From: Methylobacterium sp. J-030
GTDB lineage: Bacteria > Pseudomonadota > Alphaproteobacteria > Rhizobiales > Beijerinckiaceae
DNA: 64,000 nucleotides
Direction of reading: 5' to 3'
NCBI RefSeq assembly: GCF_022829545.1
Contig: NZ_JAKSYM010000322.1
Location: 21,928 to 85,927, forward strand
The notes beneath the pieces were generated by a model. It was not told the origin of the DNA. It did not search any database and worked only from the letters and a program-made list of their open reading frames with translations. The position numbers and the translations under genes are program-made. This document shows, piece after piece, positions 37,001 to 48,320 of this stretch. Within the stretch, counting starts at the first letter, position 1; every line of letters starts with the position of its first letter.

Positions 37001-37918
37001 ATGCTGAAGACATCGATCATCATCGCATCCTACAAACGGGCCGCACAGCTCGCGGTGACTCTCCGACGCCTACCCGTGAAGCCGATGCAGGATTTTGGCG
37101 CCGAGTTGATTCTGGTCGGGTCGGCCCCCGATGACGCGACCGCCGCAGTCTTCAAGCAGTACGGTGACACCGTTTCGTTTCCGGTCAAATGGGCAATGGC
37201 TTCGGATCCGGGTTTCGTCCACGCCCAGAACGTTGGCATCAGTATGAGCGACGGGGATCTTATCGTATTCACTGATGATGATTGTTACATGGACGAAAAT
37301 TACCTGACAATTCTCCACGATAAATTCGATCCCAAAGTCTTCCAATATGGCAGCGGCGAGATCGGAAGGGCCTCACGGGACTACGACTGGGGCGTCGCAC
37401 ACACGGAATGGTGGTCTTTCAAAGAGGAAGGAGCGATCCTGCGGCCGCGCAGCTTCATCAGCCCCGGGTTTATCCAGGGGGCCAACATGTTCTTCCTGCG
37501 CGAAGTCCTCGCCGCGACGGGTGGCGTCCGCAAAGTCGGCCCGATCGATAGCAACGATGCCATGACGGCACACCTTGCCTCGCAGGCCGGGTACACGGGC
37601 GTGATGCTGCGCGGACCCAAGGTGTATCACGACCACGGCCGCAAGGCGAACACACCCGAAGCGGAACACGTCAAGGACATGTACGCTGTGGTCACAGGTG
37701 CCTATTTCGCGCAGCTTGCGGCGAGCGGAGGCAAGGATTTCTTCCAATACTGGCAGGATCGACTGCCGGAACCGAGTGACACCACCGAGTTGCGTCGGCT
37801 CGGGCTCGCACTCGGTGCATTCGCAGAAGAAATCGCTTGGATGCAAGAGGCCCGCGCCACGCAGTCTCAGAACCCCCACTACTCACCGCGATTCAGCTAT
37901 ACTCTTGCGAAAGCCTGA
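37001..37918 (+). CDS. Glycosyltransferase family 2
   Basis: A 305-residue GT-A glycosyltransferase. The start MLKTSIIIASYKRAAQL is the usual GT2 nucleotide-binding beginning; VIFTDDD-like metal motif appears as LIVFTDDDCYMDENYL (about 85-100), and GFIQGANMFFLREVL and the later DSNDAM acidic pair fit the acceptor and catalytic region. It should transfer a sugar from a nucleotide donor to a surface glycan, perhaps using the activated heptose made nearby. Start at ATG 37001, directly after a GTG. Six bases separate it from the next gene. Confidence 0.85.
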   Translation: MLKTSIIIASYKRAAQLAVTLRRLPVKPMQDFGAELILVGSAPDDATAAVFKQYGDTVSFPVKWAMASDPGFVHAQNVGISMSDGDLIVFTDDDCYMDENYLTILHDKFDPKVFQYGSGEIGRASRDYDWGVAHTEWWSFKEEGAILRPRSFISPGFIQGANMFFLREVLAATGGVRKVGPIDSNDAMTAHLASQAGYTGVMLRGPKVYHDHGRKANTPEAEHVKDMYAVVTGAYFAQLAASGGKDFFQYWQDRLPEPSDTTELRRLGLALGAFAEEIAWMQEARATQSQNPHYSPRFSYTLAKA

Positions 37919-37924
37919 CCGCTC

Positions 37925-38509
37925 ATGACTCTTGAATATGCAGGTGTTGCTTCCATTGAAGTTGCCGAGACACCGCATCTCGGCGGCAACGCCAATCACG
38001 GCGACCCCTATTCCTTTGCCCCATCGGTCGTCAGATACGTCACCGAGCGCTTCGCGTTGCGCTCGATGCTTGATCTCGGCTCGGGCCAGGGGCATGTCGC
38101 CGCCCAGTTTCATCGCCAGGGGGTGATCGCGATCGCCTGCGATGGACTGACGCGCAACATTACTCACAACGTCTATCCGGTCGTCCAGACCGACTTCACA
38201 AAGGGGCCGTTCGCCTGTCACGTCGATTTGACGTGGTGTCAGGAAGTAGCCGAGCATGTGGAAGAGCGCCACCTCGACTATTTCGTGCGCTCGCTTACCT
38301 GCGGCAAGATCATCCTCATGACCCATGCTGTGCCCGGGCAGCACGGTTATCACCACGTCAACTGCAATGACACGAGCTACTGGCTCAACGTCATCAATCA
38401 GGCTGGGTACGACTGCGTGGTGGCGGACACCAACCGGATCCGCAAGCTCGCCGAAGCGGAAGGCGCGGCATACCTTGCAAGGACTGGTTTGCTCTTCGTG
38501 CGCCGATAG
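37925..38509 (+). CDS. SAM-dependent methyltransferase (class I)
   Basis: A 194-residue methyltransferase with motif I MLDLGSGQGHVAAQF (about 47-62) and a conserved-looking LTWCQEVAEHVEERHLDYF block (about 100-118), which corresponds to the V-x-E-H-V region of small-molecule methyltransferases. It immediately follows the glycosyltransferase gene and is likely cotranscribed, suggesting methylation of a transferred sugar. The acceptor is not known. Confidence 0.82.
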   Translation: MTLEYAGVASIEVAETPHLGGNANHGDPYSFAPSVVRYVTERFALRSMLDLGSGQGHVAAQFHRQGVIAIACDGLTRNITHNVYPVVQTDFTKGPFACHVDLTWCQEVAEHVEERHLDYFVRSLTCGKIILMTHAVPGQHGYHHVNCNDTSYWLNVINQAGYDCVVADTNRIRKLAEAEGAAYLARTGLLFVRR

Positions 38510-38611
38510 GCTGCCCGCAGGTCGGTTCGCCGCGTGCAGGCCCTGCAATCCCGCAGCCTTTTGCGACACCCGCGGAGGGACGACCGCCCCAGCAATGGCA
38601 CCGCACGATCA

Positions 38612-38652
38612 CAAAAAGCCGCGCCCGGTCGCAGTGCGATCGGGCGCGGCTC
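38612..38652 (-). terminator. Rho-independent terminator for the minus-strand barrel gene
   Basis: AGCCGCGCCCG pairs with CGGGCGCGGCT around a short loop, and on the minus strand it is followed by TTTTT (38613-38617). It lies about 70 bp past the stop of the outer-membrane protein gene. Confidence 0.8.
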
Positions 38653-38721
38653 CAAGCATCTGGTCTGACGCGCTCTCCGCCGAACCGATGTCGGCTCCGG
38701 CGGAGGGCGCTCTGGCTGCGA

Positions 38722-39708
38722 TCAGTACTTGCGCACCAGCGGGCCGACCGGCTCCGGCATCAGCGGGGGCAGCGGGGCCGCCACGACGCCGCCGAGGTAG
38801 TAGCGCAGGCCGATCTTCACGTCGTGCGCCTCGATGTCCTTCACCTTGATCGCCTGCAGGCTGCCGGTGCAGCACGGCACGTAGCCGGCGCCGGTCTCGG
38901 CCTTGCCGAGGTTCAGGTAGCGGTAGGCCAGTTCGATCTTCAGCGCGTCGGTCACATTGTAGGCGAGACCGGCGTGGAGCGCCCAGGCGAAGCTGCCGTA
39001 CGACTTGTCCTTGTAGAACTTGCTGCCGCTGTTGGTGTTGTAGACCGGGTTGCCGTTCGAGTCGTAGACCGGCTTGTAGTTGTAGGACGGCGCGCCGCAG
39101 CTGCAGCCATAGACCGGGTTGGCGTAATCGTAGCCGTAGGTCGGGCTGGTGAACTGCTGGTTGGTCGAGTAGGACGAGATGTGGTTGAAGGCGTAGCCGA
39201 CGCCGCCGCCGATGAACGGCGTGATGCCGTACCACGTGCCGAGGTCGAAATAGGCGTTGGCCATCACCACCGCGGAGTCGAAATTGCCGCTCGACTTGTT
39301 GACCCCGTATGAGCCGAGGCCATCATCGTAATCCGGGCCACGGTAGTATTCACTGCCGCGCAGGCCGGTAGCGTAGCGGTATTCACCGGTGATGTCACCA
39401 CGGAAGAACGGGGTGAACTGGTAGCCGACGCCGACGCCCGCGAAACCACCGCCGCCGATCTCGTTGCCGAAGGAGCGGTTGGCGTCCGGATAGCCGGTAT
39501 AGTCGTAGGCCTCGCTGTATTTCGGGCGGTTGTAGACGCTAGCGCCCACGTCGCCGCGCAGGTACCAGCCGCCACCGACCTCGATCGGAACGGGCGGCGG
39601 AGGCGGAGGTGGGGGCAGCAGGTCCGCCGCAGCGGCGAGGCAGGGCGCGCCGACGCTCGCCGCGAGCGTCAGGCTACGCACCAAAGCGTTGAGCTTGGAG
39701 CGGGCCAT
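38722..39708 (-). CDS. Outer-membrane beta-barrel protein, Omp25/31-like, proline-rich N-terminus
   Basis: A 328-residue exported barrel. After the signal peptide (ends near LAAAADLL) comes a run of nine prolines, then barrel strands such as GGWYLRGDVGASVYNR, GVGVGYQFTPFFRGDITGEYRY and HAGLAYNVTDALKIELAYRYLNLG. A cysteine pair occurs in YGCSCGAP and another in VPCCTG, which could make loop disulfides. The end HDVKIGLRYYLG is the last strand, with a proline-rich tail ending VRKY. AAGGA lies upstream of the ATG at 39708, and a strong terminator follows. Confidence 0.83.
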   Translation of the reverse strand: MARSKLNALVRSLTLAASVGAPCLAAAADLLPPPPPPPPVPIEVGGGWYLRGDVGASVYNRPKYSEAYDYTGYPDANRSFGNEIGGGGFAGVGVGYQFTPFFRGDITGEYRYATGLRGSEYYRGPDYDDGLGSYGVNKSSGNFDSAVVMANAYFDLGTWYGITPFIGGGVGYAFNHISSYSTNQQFTSPTYGYDYANPVYGCSCGAPSYNYKPVYDSNGNPVYNTNSGSKFYKDKSYGSFAWALHAGLAYNVTDALKIELAYRYLNLGKAETGAGYVPCCTGSLQAIKVKDIEAHDVKIGLRYYLGGVVAAPLPPLMPEPVGPLVRKY

Positions 39709-39997
39709 AAGAATTCCTTTACTGGATTCGTGAGCCCGACGCTCGGCGTGCGTGCTCTGTGGTTACCCTGTGAAGAATGCGCGCAACGTCTTAAATCCAG
39801 CTTAACGTTAAGTCTTAGGCTTGCGGGTTTTCGATCCACCGGGGCAAACCGTTGCTGGACCAATATTGGTTTGTCCCGCGGCTATGTGCCGTCACGTGTT
39901 CAGTATCGGCACACCCATGAGGACATCGGCATGAACAACCTGCACCGCCCGGCCTCGCGGATCAGGCTCCGGCGGAGCGAGGCCGGCTGAGGCGCCC
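39709..39997. promoter_or_regulatory. Divergent promoter region with palindrome and short upstream ORF
   Basis: Contains a perfect 12-bp palindrome ACCAATATTGGT at 39859-39870, a plausible operator. A 19-codon ORF (39931-39990, MNNLHRPASRIRLRRSEAG) with GAGGA upstream ends eight bases before the GTG of the next gene and might couple its translation. Both points are inference. Confidence 0.35.
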
Positions 39998-40330
39998 GTG
40001 CTCCCCGAGGACGTGCGCATCCTGGCGCTGATGCTGCCGGAGACGGTGGCGGGCGCCCATAGCGGCAACCCGGATTTCCGCGTCGGCGGCCGGGTGTTCG
40101 CGACCCTGTGGGTCGAGGAGACGCGGGTGGTGCTGCGGCTCGCGCCCGCCGATCAGGCCGCCCTGTGCGCGGCCGAGCCGGACCTGTTCACGCCGCTCGA
40201 CGGGGCCTGGGGCCGCCGCGGCTGGACCAACCTCGATCTCGACCTCTGCGAGGAGGAGACGCTCCGCACGGCCCTCCTGGCGGCATGGCGCATGACGGCG
40301 CCGCCGGACTTAAGCGCCGCCTACGACTGA
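39998..40330 (+). CDS. MmcQ/YjbR family protein
   Basis: A 110-residue protein of the YjbR/MmcQ family, which has a CyaY-like fold and is described as DNA-binding in databases, though function is unclear. Typical pieces: LALMLPETVAGAHSGNPDFRVGGRVFATL at the N-terminus and the C-terminal LRTALLAAWRMTAPPDL helix. Start is GTG at 39998, the only start that gives the usual family beginning. It converges with glmM across a palindromic repeat. Confidence 0.8.
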   Translation: MLPEDVRILALMLPETVAGAHSGNPDFRVGGRVFATLWVEETRVVLRLAPADQAALCAAEPDLFTPLDGAWGRRGWTNLDLDLCEEETLRTALLAAWRMTAPPDLSAAYD

Positions 40331-40342
40331 GCGCCCAGGTCC

Positions 40343-40450
40343 TGGTTTCGAAAGGTGGAGACCTTTCGCGGGTCCGGGGCGGAGCCCTGGTGGAGATATC
40401 AGGGCTCCGCCCCCGAACCCCACCAAAGGGCTGAGCCCTTTGGAATCCCG
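40343..40450. repeat. GC-rich intergenic repeat with perfect hairpin (copy 1)
   Basis: GGGGCGGAGCCCTG (40376-40389) pairs perfectly with CAGGGCTCCGCCCC (40400-40413) around a 10-base loop, inside outer AAAGG/CCTTT and AAAGGGCT/AGCCCTTT pairs. The same family occurs near 47023, 54112 and 56921. Here it lies between convergent gene ends and could act as a bidirectional terminator. Confidence 0.7.
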
Positions 40451-40454
40451 AACG

Positions 40455-41795
40455 TCAGGCCGCGGCGCGGGTCACCGCGTCGACCACCTCGTCCACCACC
40501 GCGCTGACGAGGCCGCGGTCGTCGCCCTCGGCCATCACGCGGATCACCGGCTCGGTGCCGGAGGGGCGGATCACGAGGCGGCCGGCATTGCCCAGCCGCT
40601 CGCGGGCGTGCTCGATCGCGCTCACCACGCTGTCCTGGCGCAGCGGCTCGCCGGCCTTGTAGCGCACGTTCTTGAGGATCTGCGGCAGCGGCTCGAAGCA
40701 GTGGCAGACCTCGCTCACCGGCCGGTTCTGGCGCTGGACCACGCTCAGGAGCTGCAAAGCCGCCACGAGGCCGTCGCCCGTGGTGGTGTAGTCCGACATG
40801 ATGATGTGGCCGGATTGCTCGCCGCCGAGGTTGTAGCCGTGCTCGCGCATATGCTCCAGGACGTAGCGGTCGCCCACCGCGGTGCGGGCGAGCGTCAGCC
40901 CGAGGCCGCCGAGATAGCGCTCCAGGCCGAGATTCGACATGATCGTGGCGACCAGCCCCGGCTGGGTGAGGCGCTCGTCCTCCTTCCACGAGCGGGCGAC
41001 CACCCCCATGAGCTGGTCGCCGTCGACCACGTGGCCCTTCTCGTCGACGATCAGCACCCGGTCGGCGTCGCCGTCCAGCGCGATGCCGATATCGGCCCGG
41101 CGCTCGCGCACCTTGGCGACGAGCGCCGCCGGCGCGGTGGAGCCGACGTCGCGGTTGATGTTGAATCCGTCCGGCTCGGTGCCGATGGCGATGACCTCGG
41201 CGCCGAGCTCCCACAGCGTCTCGGGGGCGACCCGGTAGGCGGCGCCGTTGGCGCAGTCGACCACGACGCGCAGGCCCTCCAGGGTCACGTGCCGCGGCAG
41301 GGTGCGCTTGGCGAACTCGATGTAGCGGGCATGCACGCTCTCGATCCGCTTGGCCCGGCCGAGGTCGTGCGAGGCGGACAGGCGCTTGTGCATGTCGGCG
41401 TCGATCAGCCCCTCGATCTCGTGCTCGATCGCGTCGTTGAGCTTGAACCCGTCGGGCCCGAACAGCTTGATGCCGTTATCCTCGAACGGGTTGTGCGAGG
41501 CCGAGATCATCACGCCGAGATCGGCCCGCATGGAGCGGGTCAGCATGGCGACGGCCGGCGTCGGCACGGGGCCGAGCTGCAGCACGTCCATGCCCACCGA
41601 GGTGAAGCCCGAGATCAGGGCGGTCTCGATCATGTAGCCGGACAGGCGGGTATCCTTGCCGATCACCACCCGGTGGCGGTGGTCGCCGCGCTGGAACACG
41701 AGGCCCGCCGCTTGGCCCACCTTGAGGGCGAGTTCGGGGGTGATCACGCCGTTGGCCCGGCCGCGGATACCGTCGGTTCCGAAATACTTGCGCAC
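40455..41795 (-). CDS. glmM: Phosphoglucosamine mutase
   Basis: A 446-residue alpha-D-phosphohexomutase that interconverts glucosamine-6-phosphate and glucosamine-1-phosphate for peptidoglycan and LPS precursors. It shows [10 protein letters not shown] at the N-terminus, the phosphoserine loop [14 protein letters not shown], the metal loop DGDADR, the sugar loop GGEQSGHI and the phosphate-binding [12 protein letters not shown] start at GTG 41795 because family members begin M-R-K-Y-F-G-T-D-G and GGAG precedes it; the frame extends to an ATG at 41822. It lies on the same strand as ftsH and tilS, which usually sit close to it in alphaproteobacteria. Confidence 0.95.
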   Translation of the reverse strand: MRKYFGTDGIRGRANGVITPELALKVGQAAGLVFQRGDHRHRVVIGKDTRLSGYMIETALISGFTSVGMDVLQLGPVPTPAVAMLTRSMRADLGVMISASHNPFEDNGIKLFGPDGFKLNDAIEHEIEGLIDADMHKRLSASHDLGRAKRIESVHARYIEFAKRTLPRHVTLEGLRVVVDCANGAAYRVAPETLWELGAEVIAIGTEPDGFNINRDVGSTAPAALVAKVRERRADIGIALDGDADRVLIVDEKGHVVDGDQLMGVVARSWKEDERLTQPGLVATIMSNLGLERYLGGLGLTLARTAVGDRYVLEHMREHGYNLGGEQSGHIIMSDYTTTGDGLVAALQLLSVVQRQNRPVSEVCHCFEPLPQILKNVRYKAGEPLRQDSVVSAIEHARERLGNAGRLVIRPSGTEPVIRVMAEGDDRGLVSAVVDEVVDAVTRAAA

Positions 41796-41937
41796 GAGGT
41801 CGTCTCCGGGGGCCGGTCTCACCGGCCGGACAGATCTTAGCAGACAATCGTTTACGCCGGATGCCGAGCCGCCGGCGGAGGCAATCGGGTGCTCCCCGAC
41901 AAAGGCGGTCGAAATGGGGCCACGCCCCTGACGGGCG

Positions 41938-42684
41938 CTACAGGATCCGCGGCAGCGACGCGCCCACCAGGGCGAGGCCCGAGAGGGTCAGGAGGCTCAG
42001 CACCAGGGTGCGGAACGACGCCTCGCTGATGCCCAGATAGATCCGCGCACCGAGGAACGTCGGGATCAGCATGGCCGGCAGCACCACGGCCAGCATCGGC
42101 AGCATGGCCCGCGTGACGAGCCCGGACGCGACGTAGGTGCCGGCCGTGACGGTGAGCATGGCGAGGTTGAAGTTCTGGATCACGGCGCGCTGCACGTCGC
42201 GCTCGTAGCGGCGCAGGGTGCACCAGAGGGTGGGCAGCACGCCCGTGAAGCCGCCGAGGCCGCCCATCAAGCCGCCGCCGAGGCCGACCAGGGCGTCGGC
42301 GAACCGGCCGCCCACGGTGATGCGGGGGAGGTTCTGGGCGAACAGCATGGTCGGGCACCAGACGAGCAGCAGCAGGCCTAGGATCACCTTGAACCAGTCG
42401 GCGTCGAGGCGCGGCAGCAGGAGGATGCCGAGGGGGACGCCCGCGAGGCCGCCGAGCACGAAGGGCGCGAGGCGCTTGAGATCGAAGCCGCGCCGGACCG
42501 AGAGGGCGGCGACGACCTGCCCGGTGAAGGCGCCGGAGACGGCGAGGAAGGCGGCGAGCTTCGGGTCGAGCACCCAGGCCCAGAACGACAGGGAGACGAG
42601 CCCGAAGGCGAAGCCCGAGAGCCCCTGGACGAAGCCGGCGACGACCGCGCCCAGGGCGACGACGAGATAGGTCGAGACCGGCAT
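41938..42684 (-). CDS. TauE/SafE-family anion exporter
   Basis: A 248-residue membrane protein with about eight hydrophobic segments. [24 protein letters not shown] and the second-half [22 protein letters not shown] are the paired glycine-rich motifs of the TauE/SafE (DUF81) family, which export sulfite, sulfoacetate or related organic anions. Substrate unknown. The ATG at 42684 precedes the first membrane span; the frame from 42759 adds an arginine-rich lead. No sulfur genes adjoin it. Confidence 0.83.
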   Translation of the reverse strand: MPVSTYLVVALGAVVAGFVQGLSGFAFGLVSLSFWAWVLDPKLAAFLAVSGAFTGQVVAALSVRRGFDLKRLAPFVLGGLAGVPLGILLLPRLDADWFKVILGLLLLVWCPTMLFAQNLPRITVGGRFADALVGLGGGLMGGLGGFTGVLPTLWCTLRRYERDVQRAVIQNFNLAMLTVTAGTYVASGLVTRAMLPMLAVVLPAMLIPTFLGARIYLGISEASFRTLVLSLLTLSGLALVGASLPRIL

Positions 42685-42926
42685 GTGAAAGCCTTTGCGG
42701 CACGTGGAAAGCCCGTCGGTGCCGCATTTCCGATCCTGAGGCGCGGAGCGCGCGATCACGCCGACCGGGCCGACTCATAACCGAGCGGCCCAAGCTGTCA
42801 CGCGAGAACGGCCGCGCCGGCCGCCTCTCGCCCCGGTCGTCGGAGGCCGGGACGATCCATCAACGCCTTTCCCGCTGCCGGGGCACAGACCACGCGGTGC
42901 GCCGGCGGCCGCGATCGGCCTCCGTT

Positions 42927-43436
42927 TCAGGCGGTGCGGCTCGGCGACACGTCCATCGCGACGCGTCGGACGATCTCGATCGTCCAGGCCCAGAGCAGGT
43001 GGCCGAGGACTTCGGAGAAGGTCTCCTGCGCGGAAATCTCCCACACCTGCGGAGCCCAGCCGCCGAAGGGCAGCAGGACGGCGTGGAACAGGATCGTGAC
43101 GGCCAACCCGAAGGCCAGGCCCTGCCCGAGGGTCGTGATCGGGACCGCCACGGCGAGCGCGCAATAGAGCACGCCGAAAACGATCGAGAAGGCCTGATGC
43201 ATGAGGGCGACGCCGTAATTGATGACGTGGCCCGTGAACAGGTAGGTCATGGCCTCGGCGTTGAGCCCCAGGGCCTTGAGGATGGCGAAAGGCGGTGAGA
43301 TGCGTCCGGCTTCGCGGGGCGGGAACGGTATTTCCGATCCCCATTTGACGAAACTGGATAGATTTCCTCCGATAACACCGGCCCATATCGCTGCAATGTA
43401 GTTTTCTTTTTCGAAATGACGGAATTTTATAAGCAT
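42927..43436 (-). CDS. YagU-family inner-membrane protein
   Basis: A 169-residue protein with about four hydrophobic segments. It shares the YagU (DUF1440) pattern: AGVIGGNLSSFVKWGSEIPFPPR near the start, FTGHVINYGVALMHQAFSIVFGVLYC in the middle and EVLGHLLWAWTIEIVRR at the end, in the same order as E. coli YagU, which contributes to acid resistance. The ATG at 43436 is chosen over one seven codons upstream because GGAG sits correctly before it. It lies between tauE and ftsH on the same strand. Confidence 0.83.
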   Translation of the reverse strand: MLIKFRHFEKENYIAAIWAGVIGGNLSSFVKWGSEIPFPPREAGRISPPFAILKALGLNAEAMTYLFTGHVINYGVALMHQAFSIVFGVLYCALAVAVPITTLGQGLAFGLAVTILFHAVLLPFGGWAPQVWEISAQETFSEVLGHLLWAWTIEIVRRVAMDVSPSRTA

Positions 43437-43918
43437 GAGATCTCCGCTGAAATGCATGTGCGTGAATCACGGACTGCGCGATTCGCACAGAAACATAGCT
43501 TGGAGCATTCTTGAAGTCTGAAACGGCGTCCACTCGAAGTGGTATCGCAATGCGCCGGTATCCTATGCGCGACAATGATCGTTTTAACTTCAAACTGTGA
43601 GATCTGATTTATGCGTTGCAACAAACAACATGACTGAATGACCATCACTCTTGTCACGGATCGGCCGGTGCACGCGGACGCTGCGGCAACGTCGATCTTC
43701 CCCAGGACTTTGACGTGCATGTCCCGCGAGCGGGGCCGGACGCGACGGCGCCCAGGGTCGAGGGTGGCTCATGCGGCTGCGACCGCACGGGCCCGCGTTG
43801 CGGCAGGCTTCGGTTCCGACGCGGCTCCACGGGACGACCGCCTGCCCCATTCCGGGAGCATCGTCGCGAAAGCCCAGCGGGCGATTGCGGTCGACGGCGA
43901 GGTCCCGCGGTAGCCGGC
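43437..43918. other. Intergenic stretch, no gene supported
   Basis: About 480 bp. The part next to the YagU gene (43437-43640) is AT-richer and probably holds its promoter. Overlapping frames on both strands are arginine-rich and unsupported. Confidence 0.4.
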
Positions 43919-43950
43919 ACAAAAAAAGGGCGCCTCGCGGCGCCCCTTTC
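43919..43950 (-). terminator. Rho-independent terminator of ftsH
   Basis: GGGCGCC-tcgc-GGCGCCC hairpin at 43928-43945 followed, on the minus strand, by TTTTTTT. It lies about 20 bp after the ftsH stop. Confidence 0.88.
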
Positions 43951-43966
43951 GCTCATCCGGCCAGGC

Positions 43967-45889
<1,923 letters not shown>

Positions 45890-45892
45890 CGA

Positions 45893-47017
45893 TCAATCCT
45901 TGGCGTGTGCGACCCCCGGGACGGACGCGTCGCGCGGCTCGGCCGGTCCATCCGTGCACACAGCGCCAATGTAAGCGGGGGGCTCTCCCTTGCCAAGTAA
46001 TCGCGACGCCCCTGCGGCGAGGGCAGCATCCGCCGCCCTCTGCCGGCGCGGCGGCGCGGGGACGAGGCTCACCGTGCCGGCGGCGTCGACGGCGATCATG
46101 AAGCCCGCGAGGCTGCGCCGGATCGCCGCCCGACGCCGCAGGGCCGGCAGCAGCGATTCGAGGACCAGGGCTTCGAGGCGTTCGAGCCGGCGGGGTGCCG
46201 CCCCGGCCCAAGTCAGGGCCTGGTCGAGGCAGCGCAGGGCGACCGCCTCCGGCAGGGCCGCGAGCACGGCTCCGTCGAGGCGCAGGGTGCCGTCCGCCGC
46301 CGGGATCCGCGCGGTCTCAAAAGCCTGCGCGGCGGCGATTCGCAGGGCCGCCGCGTCGCGGGCCGCGCGCTCGGCGAGGCGGGCGAGGCGGGCGGGGGTC
46401 AGGCCCTCGCGCTCCAGGATCGGCCAGGCCTCGCGCAGGCGGCCGCGGGCGAAGCGCGGGTCGGCATTGCCGGGGTCGCGCAGGTAGGGGATGCCGCGGG
46501 CCTCGCACCACGCGACCAAAGCGGCCTTGGGCAGGACGAGGAACGGCCGCCCCAGGGTGATCCCGGGCACCAGCACCCGCTCGGCGGGCATGCCGGCGAG
46601 CCCCGCCGGGCCGCTGCCGGCGGCGAGCCGCATCAGCACGGTTTCGGCCTGATCGTCGCGGGTATGGCCGGTCAGCACGCGGTCGGCGCCGACCCGCCGG
46701 GCCTCGGCGGCGAGCAGATCGTAGCGGGCGGCGCGGGCCGCATCCTGCAGGCCGGTCCGCGGCTTCGGCCCCGCCCAGGCCAGGATCGCGTGCGGCAGGC
46801 CGAGCGCCCGGGCGGCGGCGCCGACGCCTTCGGCCTCCGCGCGGGATTCCGGGCGCAGGCCGTGATCGACGGTGGCGACCTGCACGCGCGCGCCCAGGGC
46901 CGCGGCGGCGTGCATCAGCGCGCGCGAATCGGGCCCGCCCGAGACGGCGAGCAGGACGCCCCGACCGAGCCAGGGTCCAAGGGCCTGCAGAACGGGATCG
47001 TCGGAAGCGTCCGTCAT
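45893..47017 (-). CDS. tilS: tRNA(Ile)-lysidine synthase
   Basis: A 374-residue PP-loop ATPase that converts C34 to lysidine in the CAU-anticodon tRNA-Ile, needed to read AUA. The PP-loop SGGPDS is at residues 26-31, followed by TVDHGLRPES and the TGHTRDDQAETVLMRL motif, all diagnostic of TilS. The C-terminal part is alanine- and arginine-rich with a reduced substrate-binding region. It sits directly upstream of ftsH, a conserved arrangement. Confidence 0.94.
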   Translation of the reverse strand: MTDASDDPVLQALGPWLGRGVLLAVSGGPDSRALMHAAAALGARVQVATVDHGLRPESRAEAEGVGAAARALGLPHAILAWAGPKPRTGLQDAARAARYDLLAAEARRVGADRVLTGHTRDDQAETVLMRLAAGSGPAGLAGMPAERVLVPGITLGRPFLVLPKAALVAWCEARGIPYLRDPGNADPRFARGRLREAWPILEREGLTPARLARLAERAARDAAALRIAAAQAFETARIPAADGTLRLDGAVLAALPEAVALRCLDQALTWAGAAPRRLERLEALVLESLLPALRRRAAIRRSLAGFMIAVDAAGTVSLVPAPPRRQRAADAALAAGASRLLGKGEPPAYIGAVCTDGPAEPRDASVPGVAHAKD

Positions 47018-47022
47018 GGATT

Positions 47023-47158
47023 CAAAAGGTCCGTGACCTTTTGCGGGTCCAGGGCGGAGCCCTGATGGGTCCGGGCGAAGCCCGGTTGTCGGTCGTCACC
47101 CGATATCGGGGCTCCCCCCCGACACCCCGCCGAAGGGCTCTCCCTTCGGGAACCCGGA
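47023..47158. repeat. GC-rich intergenic repeat (copy 2)
   Basis: Contains AAAAGGTC/GACCTTTT, GGGCGGAGCCCTG and a downstream GGGCTC...CCCTTCGGG part in the same order as the repeat at 40343. It fills the gap between cpoB and tilS, both on the minus strand. Confidence 0.62.
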
Positions 47159-47162
47159 AAGG

Positions 47163-48200
47163 TCAGGCGCCGCAGCGGGCGCGCTTCTGCTCGCGCGCGA
47201 CGCCCTGGCGGACCCCCGAACCGGCATTCGGGAACTTCCGGTCCAGCTCGGCCAGAGTCGCGCAGGCCTGCTCGCGGGCGCCGAGGGCGGCCAGCGTGAC
47301 GCCGAGCTTCAGCATGGCGTCGGGCGCCTGCGTGGAGCGGGCGTAGTCGGTGGAGACCTTCAGGAACTGCTCGGCCGCCTCGCGGTTGCGGCCGCGGGCG
47401 AGGTAGCTCTCGCCGAGCCAGTAGGTGGCGCCTGCGACGCGGTTGTCGCGGGGATGCGACTGGATGAACTGGCGCAGGCCCATCTCGGCCTGCTCGTACT
47501 GCTTCGAGCGGTACAGCTCGACCGCGGCCTCGTAGTCCGCGGCCGGATCGCCCGTCCGCGTGGCGGCGACGCTCTCGCTCTCGGAGGGGCGAGCCGGGAT
47601 CGCCCCGGTCCGGGCCGGCGGGCGCAGGTCCACCGGCTGGTCGTAGCCGGGGGCCCCGGCCTCCTCGTCCTCGCTCTCCATGGCCCCCTCCAGGGCGCCT
47701 TGGGGCAGGCGCTGGGGCCGCGGCGCGGCCTCGGCCGCTTCTGTTGCCTCGACGGCCTCGCGGGGCGGCAGCGGGGCGGAGGGCTGGGTGCTGCCGAGCT
47801 GCATCGGCGCGCCCGGCGCCCCGGGGGCCTGCGCCGGGTCGAACGCGTCGCCGCGCTTGCCCGGCCGCCCGGAACCCGGATTGACGCCGTTGACGGTGCC
47901 GGCCGGGCCTGAGGACGGCGCGGCCGTGGGGGCGGGCCTGCCGCTCCCCTTGCCCTCGCTCCCCTTGCCCTCGTTCAGGCGGAACTCGACATCCTCCTGG
48001 AACTTGCGCAGCTGCTCCTTGAGCTGGCGGTTCTCGTATTGAAGGGTCTCGATCTGCCCCGCCATCACGCGGGACTGGTTCTCGATGCGCCCGAGGCGCA
48101 CGACCAGCTCGGAGGCGTCCTGCGCGGCGGCCGGGTGGCCGAGGAGCGCGGCACCGAGGGCGGTGGCGAGGGTGAGACGGGTGCGAAGGCGGACGGGCAT
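47163..48200 (-). CDS. cpoB: Tol-Pal system protein CpoB (YbgF)
   Basis: A 345-residue periplasmic protein with a signal peptide (cleaved near HPAAAQDA), an N-terminal coiled-coil trimerisation segment (LVVRLGRIENQSRVMAGQIETLQYE... within about 32-75), a long low-complexity glycine/proline/glutamate linker (about 78-215) and C-terminal TPR repeats (about 218-340, with YRSKQYEQAEMGLRQFI and ATYWLGESYLARG). CpoB coordinates cell-wall synthesis with outer-membrane constriction alongside Pal, whose gene lies just upstream on the same strand. Confidence 0.92.
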   Translation of the reverse strand: MPVRLRTRLTLATALGAALLGHPAAAQDASELVVRLGRIENQSRVMAGQIETLQYENRQLKEQLRKFQEDVEFRLNEGKGSEGKGSGRPAPTAAPSSGPAGTVNGVNPGSGRPGKRGDAFDPAQAPGAPGAPMQLGSTQPSAPLPPREAVEATEAAEAAPRPQRLPQGALEGAMESEDEEAGAPGYDQPVDLRPPARTGAIPARPSESESVAATRTGDPAADYEAAVELYRSKQYEQAEMGLRQFIQSHPRDNRVAGATYWLGESYLARGRNREAAEQFLKVSTDYARSTQAPDAMLKLGVTLAALGAREQACATLAELDRKFPNAGSGVRQGVAREQKRARCGA

Positions 48201-48320
48201 GGATCAGGTTACGGTCCGATGGCGGCGCGTGGCCCTAACAGATGCGCCGGTCCGCGGCAAAACTGGGGCGGGACTGGAGGGCGAGGCGTGTTCCCGCCCT
48301 CCGGCGCGGCCGTTCGGATG

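Noticed and set aside
43590..43922. Overlapping small ORFs on both strands upstream of ftsH's terminator
   Set aside because: Arginine/proline-rich, no ribosome sites, mutually antisense.
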